Assembly: GCF_030406045.1 (NCBI RefSeq) | Contig: NZ_CP128988.1 | Location: 1,461,438-1,525,437 of the forward strand | Reading direction: 5' to 3' | Length of the DNA stretch: 64,000 bases | From: Thiohalobacter sp. IOR34 | Lineage (GTDB): Bacteria; Pseudomonadota; Gammaproteobacteria; Thiohalobacterales; Thiohalobacteraceae | In this document: one piece after another, positions 57,844 through 64,000 of the stretch | Numbering within the stretch: position 1 is the stretch's first letter | How the letters are laid out: every line of letters starts with the position of its first letter | Translations under genes and position numbers: made by a program | Notes under the pieces: model-generated | The model's input: the letters and a program-made list of their open reading frames with translations, nothing else | Told to the model about the DNA's origin: nothing | Database searches by the model: none

Positions 57844-57957
57844 TTATTTACCTTTTCCAAACAGATACTTGATCAATGCCAGAACCCCGAGGATCACCAG
57901 GGCCCAGAACAGGACACCAATGGCCCAATGTCCAAACCCCCAAGCGTCACCATGCAT
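57844..57957 (-). CDS. Small membrane protein, 37 residues
   Basis: MHGDAWGFGHWAIGVLFWAL and onward: a His/Trp-rich N-terminus, a single hydrophobic helix (about 12-31) and a KYLFGKGK tail. A strong GGAGGT lies 7 bases before the ATG, and the PII-like gene begins 12 bases after its stop, so it is probably a real first gene of the unit. No family recognised. Confidence 0.6.
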   Translation of the reverse strand: MHGDAWGFGHWAIGVLFWALVILGVLALIKYLFGKGK

Positions 57958-58143
57958 GGTTGCACCTCCGTTGCTCCTGTTCACTCCAGGAACCCTGAAG
58001 TATAGACACCGCCAGATCGACAAACCGGCCGCTGTTTTTTGTTTCGCTGCCTGATCTGATAACAACAGGCGGCCTTTTGTTCCCCTTCTCGCTGACAGAG
58101 ATGCGGCTGGCCTCCCGGCCAGCTGCAGCGGTCATCTGCCTAA

Positions 58144-58388
58144 CCCGGATATTGCACCAAGGCGGCCCGCATGATCGGAGTGCAGGCTGGTATACAAGGC
58201 CGGGAGGCTCGCAAATGGCTCCTCACGGCGGGGTACACTTAGTGCCTATTCGATCTCAGAACGCATCTGGCTGTGCATCCTGGCCGATCGCCCTTGAACC
58301 ATAGCTACGGCTATGCTTCCGCGGGCGATCGGCCAAGCTGCTTTGCCAGCTCCGCCCTGAGAATCGAATCCTTGGTGCAATATCCGGG
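58144..58388. mobile_element. MITE copy I, complete, CTAA duplication
   Basis: Terminal repeats CCCGGATATTGCACCAAGG (58144-58162) and its inverse (58370-58388), flanked by exact CTAA copies (58140-58143 and 58389-58392). The interior is closely related to copy A, with tip CATAGCTACGGCTATG near 58301. The right CTAA is read on the minus strand as part of the cytochrome gene's stop (TAG). The other part of the gap, 57958-58139, shows only the probable promoter area of the small membrane protein. Confidence 0.95.
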
Positions 58389-59006
58389 CTAACGACCGAA
58401 GGTCTTGCGGATATAGCCGAGAACGGCCCGCAAGTCCGCCTCGCTCAGGGCGCTGTTGCCACCCTTGGGTGGCATGGCCATCGGTGAGCCCGGACTCTGG
58501 TAACCGTTACGGATACTGTTCAGCAGGGCCTCGTCCGACTTGGCCAGGCGTCCACCCGGCCGGGTGAAGTCCGGCACCCCGGGCAGCACTCCCTTGCCGT
58601 CGGCACCATGGCAGGCGATGCAGGTCTGGCTGAATATCGCCTCGCCGTCAGCCGCCGCTGCCGCGGAAGTGCTCGTCGGGATTTCGGCAACCACGGGTGC
58701 GGTCCGGGCAGCGGGTGAGTTGGAGGCCTGCAGGAAAGTGAGGATGTCCCGCATCTCCTGCCCCGTGATGCCGGAACGCACGCGCATGTGGTGGATGGTG
58801 GAGATCCACTGGTCATCACGCAGTTCCTTGGGATCACGCAGGTTATGGCATCGGATGCAGGTGTCGGCCCAGACCTTGGCGCCGCGTGCAAAATCACCCG
58901 CTGGCGGATAGTCCGCGGCGCTGGCTGCCGTCGGCGCCAGGCCGGCCGAAACAAGCGCGGCTGACACGGCGGCGGTGCGGAAAAACAGGGGTATCATTCT
59001 CTTCAT
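58389..59006 (-). CDS. Periplasmic diheme c-type cytochrome
   Basis: 205 residues from the ATG at 59006 (a TTG three codons upstream is also open; GAGGAG is nearby). A signal peptide ends near ASAAD. Two heme sites: CIRCH (50-54) and CIACH (129-133), with candidate Met ligands HHMRV and PMAMPPKGG. The two cytochrome domains are joined by a Ser/Thr/Ala linker, resembling the c4/c5-like class. It follows the porin by 14 bases, suggesting joint expression. Partner oxidase unknown. Confidence 0.88.
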   Translation of the reverse strand: MKRMIPLFFRTAAVSAALVSAGLAPTAASAADYPPAGDFARGAKVWADTCIRCHNLRDPKELRDDQWISTIHHMRVRSGITGQEMRDILTFLQASNSPAARTAPVVAEIPTSTSAAAAADGEAIFSQTCIACHGADGKGVLPGVPDFTRPGGRLAKSDEALLNSIRNGYQSPGSPMAMPPKGGNSALSEADLRAVLGYIRKTFGR

Positions 59007-59020
59007 GGTCCTCAATCTCC

Positions 59021-60283
59021 TCAGAATCCGTAACCAAGCTGAACCAGCCAGCGATCGTCGTCCGCCGTGCTGCCGCTCTGCCCATCGTTCGACTCATAGG
59101 CAAGCTTGCCGACCACGTTGCTCGCGAACAGGTAGTTGACACCCATTGCCCACTGCTTCTTGTCCTCCACGGCATGGGGGGAATCGAAGTCGGTGTAACG
59201 CAGCACGGCCTCCCACTGGGTGGGTGCGAAACGATAGGCGGCCTGGGCGTACCAGCTCTTCCAGGTTGCGCCATCCGGAGCGACGCTGCCCGCCGCCGAA
59301 CCGATCTTGGAACGGACATATTCGGCGCGGGTCTCCAGCCCCTGCCAGCGCCACCAGAAATCGGCGCCGACCACGTCGTAGTCACGGGCCGGCTCGCTGC
59401 CGAGATCGGCGAAGGCCAGGGTGCTGTCGCCACTCTGGGCAGTGACGCTGGCCTTGCCGCTCACGGCCGAAAGGCCGATCTCCAGATTCGGTACCGGCAG
59501 CAGACCCAGTCGTCCGCCAACCACCTTGTCGCCATCACGGTCGCTGCCATGCCCCTCGGCGAGTATCCCCTCGAGTTCGACATCACCGCCTTCGTCGACC
59601 GCCTCGAGTTCGGGGCCGTTGCCGACATAGACGGCATAATTGGTACGGATACCTCCCACCATCATCCCGCCGCGCAACTGCAGCCCCACATCGGAGATGG
59701 GCGCTGCACCGTCATGCCCGAAACCGGGTGGCGCCGAGGGCAGCTTGTTGATCCAGGAGGGGTGCAGGTTCTGCCGGAACTGGCCGGTGGGACTGAGGAA
59801 CTTGCCCGCCACCAGGGTCATGTAGTCGTTGATGAACAGGTCGGCGGTCAGGTATTCGAGACCGACCTCGGTATCCCCGGCATCCGTAATCTTGAATTCC
59901 AGCTCGGATTCCAGCATCACCAGATCGCGGTACTGGTAGTGGAAGATGGGTGCAAAGGTACCGGCATTGAAGGCGCCGTCGTTGCCGTCGCTGTTGGTGT
60001 AACCGACGTCGGCGTAGCCGGCCATGTGCACCAGGCTGTTCGGCGACTTCCACTCGGCTGCGGCATTGACGTCTTCCTTCAGTGCCGCCACCTCCTGCTT
60101 GGTCGCCGCCCTGGCTGCCTGCTGTTCGAGACGGGCCTGCACCTCCTGCAACTGCTGTTGCAACAGCTCGACCTGCTGCTTCAGAAGCTCCAGTTCGCTA
60201 TCGGCCATGGCCGAGACTGGCAGGCTTGAACCAATGGCCAGTGCAAGCACGGCCTGTCTCCAGTTTCCTGGTTTTCTGTTCAT
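59021..60283 (-). CDS. Outer-membrane porin with N-terminal coiled coil
   Basis: 420 residues from MNRKPGNWRQAV (AGGAG upstream). A signal peptide is followed by a coiled coil of about 50 residues (LELLKQQVELLQQQLQEVQA), and then beta-barrel-type sequence ending in an aromatic C-terminus (LVQLGYGF). The coiled coil plus barrel resembles Opr/phosphate-selective-porin-like proteins. Solute unknown. Transcribed just ahead of the diheme cytochrome. The 43-residue extension upstream lacks signal features. Confidence 0.85.
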   Translation of the reverse strand: MNRKPGNWRQAVLALAIGSSLPVSAMADSELELLKQQVELLQQQLQEVQARLEQQAARAATKQEVAALKEDVNAAAEWKSPNSLVHMAGYADVGYTNSDGNDGAFNAGTFAPIFHYQYRDLVMLESELEFKITDAGDTEVGLEYLTADLFINDYMTLVAGKFLSPTGQFRQNLHPSWINKLPSAPPGFGHDGAAPISDVGLQLRGGMMVGGIRTNYAVYVGNGPELEAVDEGGDVELEGILAEGHGSDRDGDKVVGGRLGLLPVPNLEIGLSAVSGKASVTAQSGDSTLAFADLGSEPARDYDVVGADFWWRWQGLETRAEYVRSKIGSAAGSVAPDGATWKSWYAQAAYRFAPTQWEAVLRYTDFDSPHAVEDKKQWAMGVNYLFASNVVGKLAYESNDGQSGSTADDDRWLVQLGYGF

Positions 60284-60497
60284 GGTTGGAATATCTCCTC
60301 TGATCCGGCTGCAGGCTGCCTCACTGCAGCCATACAGCCGGTCGTGCTGTTCGAATAACGGATCCACCCCCTGGAAAGGGAGACCGATCCTGCGGCAGGC
60401 GGCACAAGCCAACCGGTACGAGGCCGCAGGGGACCATCATGGATCCGATGGGGTTATTTGGGGATGTTCAAGGTGCCGTCGACTGGACGGCCTGATC

Positions 60498-60878
60498 TCA
60501 GGCGAGACTGTGGCGGGGAGGTCTGGGATCGGGTGGACTGGTCAGGCCGCTAAGATTTCCGGGTCGATGATCCAGGAGAACGGCATGGGAGGTGAAGCCG
60601 GTCGGCGCCACAGTCGTGAGGAAGGTCGTAACATGCAGCAGGCCACAGCCGGCAAGGCAGTCATCGAGGTTGCAGTGCTGGTCACAGCAGTCGCACAGCC
60701 CGCCCTTTGCCTGGAAAGACTTCGGGGGCGACTTGGTATGGCAGGGCATGCTGTCGACCGACATCAGCATACCCTCGGCCGGGCCGGCCAGCAGCTGCAC
60801 GGGCAGCACCAGCAGCGAGACCGCCAGCAGCAGGTCGATCAGGGTGCGGAATATGTGTGGCCGTTGTCTCACCAGCAT
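60498..60878 (-). CDS. Small exported Cys/His-rich protein, CopL/DUF2946-like
   Basis: 126 residues from the ATG at 60878 (GACGAGGTCC upstream). One N-terminal signal segment (LIDLLLAVSLLVLPVQLLAG) is followed by SMPCH and a dense CDCCDQHCNLDDCLAGC cluster, a probable metal site. The pattern resembles small copper-induced proteins of the CopL or DUF2946 kind. The name is tentative. It lies among copper and metal genes. The 214-base gap to the porin shows no gene. Confidence 0.65.
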   Translation of the reverse strand: MLVRQRPHIFRTLIDLLLAVSLLVLPVQLLAGPAEGMLMSVDSMPCHTKSPPKSFQAKGGLCDCCDQHCNLDDCLAGCGLLHVTTFLTTVAPTGFTSHAVLLDHRPGNLSGLTSPPDPRPPRHSLA

Positions 60879-61002
60879 CGGACCTCGTCCGGGACATGAC
60901 GCCTCATGACGTGCGATGAGTATGCGGCGAAGTCTCCGAACGTACATTGATCTGGGTCAGAGAAACCCCCGGCCGGCCATACTCCCGGGATGTCCTGGCT
61001 GA

Positions 61003-63525
61003 TCAGTTGCCCCGGCTGGAGAGCGAACCGAGCCTGCCCAGGCTGCAGGCCTCCAGGCGTTCCAGTGGTTCCGGGTGGCCGAGATGATAGCCCTGCACGA
61101 AATCCACACCGATCTCCCGGAGAATATCCAGTGCCTCGGCGCTCTCCACGTATTCGGCAGTGACCTGCTTGCCCATCATGGCGGCGATCTCGCGTATCGA
61201 GCGGACCATGGCCCGGTCGACGGCATTGCTGGCGATATGCTTGATGAAGGTGCCGTCGATCTTGATCATGTCCACCGGCAGGTTCTTCAGATAGGCGAAG
61301 GAGGACAGACCGCTGCCGAAATCATCCAGCGCAAAGCGGCAACCCGCCTCGCGCAGGCTGTCGATGAAATGCGTGGCCTTGGAGAGATTGGAGATGGCCG
61401 CGGTCTCCGTCACCTCGAAACACAGCTTGTGCAGCGGGAAATTGGCCGCATCCAGCAACTCCAGGGCATGCGCGCGAAACCCCTCGTCGCACAGGGACAA
61501 GGCCGAGAGATTGATCGAGCAGACATCCAGTTCCTCCAGGTGCCGGGGATTGCTGCCAAACCAGCGCAGCAGATTCTCCAGCACCCAGCGATCCAGCCGG
61601 GTCGACAGGTTGTAACGTTCGGCCGCGGGCATGAAGGCACCGGGGCGGATCACCTGGCCATCCTCCTCCAGCCGCAGCAGGATCTCGTATCGCTTGCCGT
61701 TGCTGTCCGCGCAGCAGGCCTCGATCGGCTGCGCATAGAGCCGGAAATGATCGCCCTCCAGGGCCTCGGTGAGGCTCGGCGCCCAGTGCATCTCGCCGAC
61801 CTGGCCGGGCACGGTGACATCTTCCGGCAAACAGACGTGGACCCGGTTGCGCCCCTGTTCCTTGGCGGCATAGCAGGCCGAGTCGGCCAGGCTCATGATC
61901 TCCTCCAGCGAGGCCGAATTGCCCAGCACCGGCACCACACCGATGCTGACCCCGATGGTGAAACGGCGGTTGCGCCACTGGAAGCGGAAGCCCTCGATCA
62001 CCTCGCGCATGCGATCGGCCAGGTGCTCGGCCTGATCCAGGGGGCAGTGTTCCATGAGCACGGCGAACTCGTCACCACCGAGGCGGGCCAGGGTGTCGCT
62101 GGCGCGGATCTGCTGGACCAGCAGGCCGGCCACCTGGCGCAGCAGCTCGTCACCGGCCATGTGCCCGCAGGTGTCGTTGACCACCTTGAACTGGTCCAGG
62201 TCGAGGTAACAGAGCACATGCTCGCTGCGGCTGAGCATCTGCGCGGAGGACAACAGGCGTTGCAGACGGTGCTCGAATTCGGGGCGATTGATCAGGTTGG
62301 TCAGGGCATCGTGGGTAGCCTGGTAGGCCAGGCGGTCCTCCAGCATGCGCCGTTCGGTCACGTCGCGGCAGGCCACCAGCAGGCAGGGGGTCTCCGCGCC
62401 TGGATCGAGGCTGACCCGCTGATGCACCCAGAGGATGGAGCCGTCCTTGCGCAACTTGCGATATTCGATGCTGTTGTCCGTGGTGAAGTGGCTGAACTGT
62501 TCCGCAAGATGGGCCTCGACCCGGGGGCGGTCCTCCGGATGCACCAGCTGCAGGACCGGCGTGCCGATCAGCTCGTCCACTGCATAGCCGAGCATCTGGG
62601 CACCGGTGCGGTTGATGGAGAGGATCTCGCCCCCCGCGCCGATGGTGGTGTAGATGTCCGGGGCATTCTCGTACAGGGCCTGATAGCGGGCCTCGCTGGC
62701 GCGCAGCGCGGCCTCGGCCCGTACCTTCTCGGTGATGTTCTTGAAGATGCCCCGCGTCGAGACCGCTTCGCCATCGCGGATCAGGGAACCGCAGTCGCCG
62801 GTCAGGTGCACCGTCTCGCCCTGCTTGGTGAGGAACTTGAATTCGATGGACTCCAGCTCCTGTCCCTGCTTGAGTCGCTCGAAGCGGTCCGTGCAGCAGG
62901 CGACATTGTCGGGATGCAGCACGTCGAGCAGATTGAGGCGCGCCACCTCCTCCTCGCTGTAGCCCATGACCTCGCGCCAGGCGCGGTTGGTGTAGAGGAA
63001 GCTGCCATCCGGCGCCAGGCACTGGATCAGGTCGCTGGTATTGTCGAAGATGTCGCGGTAACGCTCCCTGCTGCGACGCAGTTGGGCCTCGACCTTGCGC
63101 TGCTCGCGCTCCCGCTCCTGCCGGGCCAGCAGGCAGCGGATCAGCCCGGGCAGGCGCTGCAGATTGTCCGCATCGTGCAGCAGGCAGTGCTCGACGCCGG
63201 CCTCCAGGCTGCGCAGCGCAATCTCCTCGCCACCGGTCTCCGCGATCAGCACCAGCGGCACTTCCAGCTCACGCTGCCGGAGTTCCCCAAGCAGATCCAG
63301 GGCATCGAAATCGTCCAGCGTCAGCTCGCTGAGGATGAGCTGCCAGTCGCCAGCATCGAGACTGTCGGTCAGGGAAGCGCGGTCCGTCAGCCGATGCATC
63401 TCGACGGTCATCGAGCCAGCCTCCAGGGCCTGTTCCACTGCCCTGGCCGTGCCTTCGCATGCCACCAGCAGGAGGCGAAGCGCGCCTGCCACCCCTGCCG
63501 TGCTGGCCTTTTCCGGCGTTGTCAT
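61003..63525 (-). CDS. PAS-GGDEF-EAL regulator with degenerate receiver domain
   Basis: 840 residues from the ATG at 63525 (GGAGGGG upstream). Order: receiver-like domain (about 10-125), coiled linker, PAS (about 150-270), PAS (about 280-400), GGDEF (about 405-565, intact RLGGDEFAVL near 481) and EAL (about 580-825). In the EAL domain the signature reads YEILLRL instead of EALLR, while DDFGSGLSS and KIDGTFIK are kept, so phosphodiesterase activity is plausible. The receiver lacks the acceptor Asp (LSELTLDDF). Controls cyclic di-GMP; no membrane segment. Confidence 0.9.
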   Translation of the reverse strand: MTTPEKASTAGVAGALRLLLVACEGTARAVEQALEAGSMTVEMHRLTDRASLTDSLDAGDWQLILSELTLDDFDALDLLGELRQRELEVPLVLIAETGGEEIALRSLEAGVEHCLLHDADNLQRLPGLIRCLLARQEREREQRKVEAQLRRSRERYRDIFDNTSDLIQCLAPDGSFLYTNRAWREVMGYSEEEVARLNLLDVLHPDNVACCTDRFERLKQGQELESIEFKFLTKQGETVHLTGDCGSLIRDGEAVSTRGIFKNITEKVRAEAALRASEARYQALYENAPDIYTTIGAGGEILSINRTGAQMLGYAVDELIGTPVLQLVHPEDRPRVEAHLAEQFSHFTTDNSIEYRKLRKDGSILWVHQRVSLDPGAETPCLLVACRDVTERRMLEDRLAYQATHDALTNLINRPEFEHRLQRLLSSAQMLSRSEHVLCYLDLDQFKVVNDTCGHMAGDELLRQVAGLLVQQIRASDTLARLGGDEFAVLMEHCPLDQAEHLADRMREVIEGFRFQWRNRRFTIGVSIGVVPVLGNSASLEEIMSLADSACYAAKEQGRNRVHVCLPEDVTVPGQVGEMHWAPSLTEALEGDHFRLYAQPIEACCADSNGKRYEILLRLEEDGQVIRPGAFMPAAERYNLSTRLDRWVLENLLRWFGSNPRHLEELDVCSINLSALSLCDEGFRAHALELLDAANFPLHKLCFEVTETAAISNLSKATHFIDSLREAGCRFALDDFGSGLSSFAYLKNLPVDMIKIDGTFIKHIASNAVDRAMVRSIREIAAMMGKQVTAEYVESAEALDILREIGVDFVQGYHLGHPEPLERLEACSLGRLGSLSSRGN

Positions 63526-63759
63526 GCCACTATCCCCTCCATCCACGATCAGGGTACGCAGGTCCGGCCCTGGCCCCGGCGGACCCACCGGCCGTGCTCT
63601 GCGTACCCAACCAGCCTAAAGGGAAGGCCGATCCCGGACTACAGGGATTTTTTCATGGTTTTTTCCCTCTGGCGGCAGGCATTATAGCGCCACCCGCCGC
63701 CGCTCGCTTGACCCGGGTCGCAGATTGCAGCCCGCTCCCCAGCCGATGCCGCTCAGGGC

Positions 63760-64000
63760 TCATTGCGCACCGGTCTGCCGGCGGATCTGGCCGCCCCGCC
63801 AGATGAGGAAGGCCGCCGGGATCACCAGCAGGGTCAGCACGGTGGCACTGACCATGCCGCCGACCATGGGCGCGGCGATGCGGCGCATCACCTCGGAGCC
63901 GGTACCGCTGCCGAGCATGATCGGCAGCAGGCCGGCGATGATCGCCGCCACCGTCATCATGATCGGCCGCACGCGCAGCAAGGCCCCCTCGATCACCGCC
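63760..64000 (-). CDS. Heavy-metal RND efflux pump (CusA/CzcA family), C-terminal part
   Basis: Partial; the 5' part lies beyond the window. About 80 residues: [44 protein letters not shown] and [11 protein letters not shown], the last membrane helices of the CusA/CzcA family. Metal specificity cannot be told from this part. The 234-base gap to the GGDEF-EAL gene contains a T-rich GGGATTTTTTCATGGTTTTTTCC near 63644-63666 but no clear gene. Confidence 0.88.
   Translation of the reverse strand, partial: AVIEGALLRVRPIMMTVAAIIAGLLPIMLGSGTGSEVMRRIAAPMVGGMVSATVLTLLVIPAAFLIWRGGQIRRQTGAQ

Noticed and set aside
61075-63687. 870-codon plus-strand frame opposite the GGDEF-EAL gene
   Set aside because: A shadow frame; the minus strand has intact PAS, GGDEF and EAL motifs.

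Overview
The window looks like chromosome of a high-GC gammaproteobacterium. The strongest sign is a long run of genes in the classical gammaproteobacterial order rne / rluC / yceF-type maf / yceD-rpmF-plsX-fabH-fabD-fabG-acpP-fabF / pabC-mltG / tmk-holB-PilZ-tatD. Together with lolCD, comEC, msbA-lpxK-kdsB, motY, OxyR and VPLPA-CTERM proteins, this suggests a Chromatiales-like or related environmental lineage. That placement is inference; no rRNA or tRNA gene was seen. Base composition is high in G+C almost throughout, with AT-richer stretches in the regulatory gap near 51.1 kb and around 46.8-49.2 kb.

Layout. 1-2.3 kb (minus strand): a small secreted protein, then agmatine deiminase and N-carbamoylputrescine amidase (putrescine from agmatine). 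2.3-8.5 kb: a TA-flanked MITE, motY, a single LolC/E permease with LolD, a DUF2062 membrane protein and ComEC. 8.8-13.7 kb: an ExbB/ExbD-MsbA-LpxK-Trm112-KdsB run for envelope and lipid A/LPS supply. 13.7-15.5 kb: a small unknown protein, an orphan HvfA-like (EGKCG) precursor and a low-molecular-weight phosphatase. 15.5-21.2 kb: RNase E divergent from rluC, a HAD hydrolase and an SppA-type protease. 21.3-25.2 kb (minus): a two-subunit pyruvate carboxylase/oxaloacetate decarboxylase pair with YceF. 25.3-35.4 kb: the fatty-acid operon continuing into aminodeoxychorismate synthesis and MltG. 35.5-42.1 kb: gamma-glutamyltransferase, RluE, three small membrane-associated proteins, Tmk, HolB, PilZ and TatD. 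42.5-46.8 kb: a second PilZ protein, then a minus-strand oxyR/aminotransferase/acyl-CoA synthetase unit. 47-49 kb: a stand-alone DUF262/HNH putative defence nuclease. 49.5-52.4 kb: a lipoprotein and two divergent VPLPA-CTERM proteins. 52.4-58 kb (minus): a cyclopropane-fatty-acid-synthase-like enzyme and a small-protein/PII-like/copper-ATPase/HD-GYP unit. 58.4-64 kb (minus): diheme cytochrome, porin, Cys-rich secreted protein, GGDEF-EAL regulator and the C-terminus of a heavy-metal RND pump.

The most unusual feature is the density of non-autonomous mobile repeats: about a dozen insertions from at least five families, with no transposase gene in the window. The dominant family (eight copies or parts, about 245-420 bp) has terminal inverted repeats CCC(G/C)(G/C)ATATTGCAC(C/G)AAGG and sits in 4-bp YTAR sites (CTAG, CTAA, TTAG). 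Several copies overlap the stop codon of a neighbouring gene, so the duplicated target recreates the stop. One copy (51367-51610) has split the signal-peptide region of a VPLPA-CTERM gene. Joining the flanks at one CTAG restores, in frame, an AGGAGG ribosome site, ATG and complete signal peptide. The element instead offers an internal TTG that keeps the rest of the gene in frame. Three copies carry nested pairs of GTAG-headed REP palindromes.

A second theme is metals and signalling on the minus strand at 53.8-64 kb: PII-like protein, CopA with doubled YHS and doubled metal-binding domains, a zinc-finger HD-GYP protein, a Cys-rich secreted protein and a CusA/CzcA-type pump.
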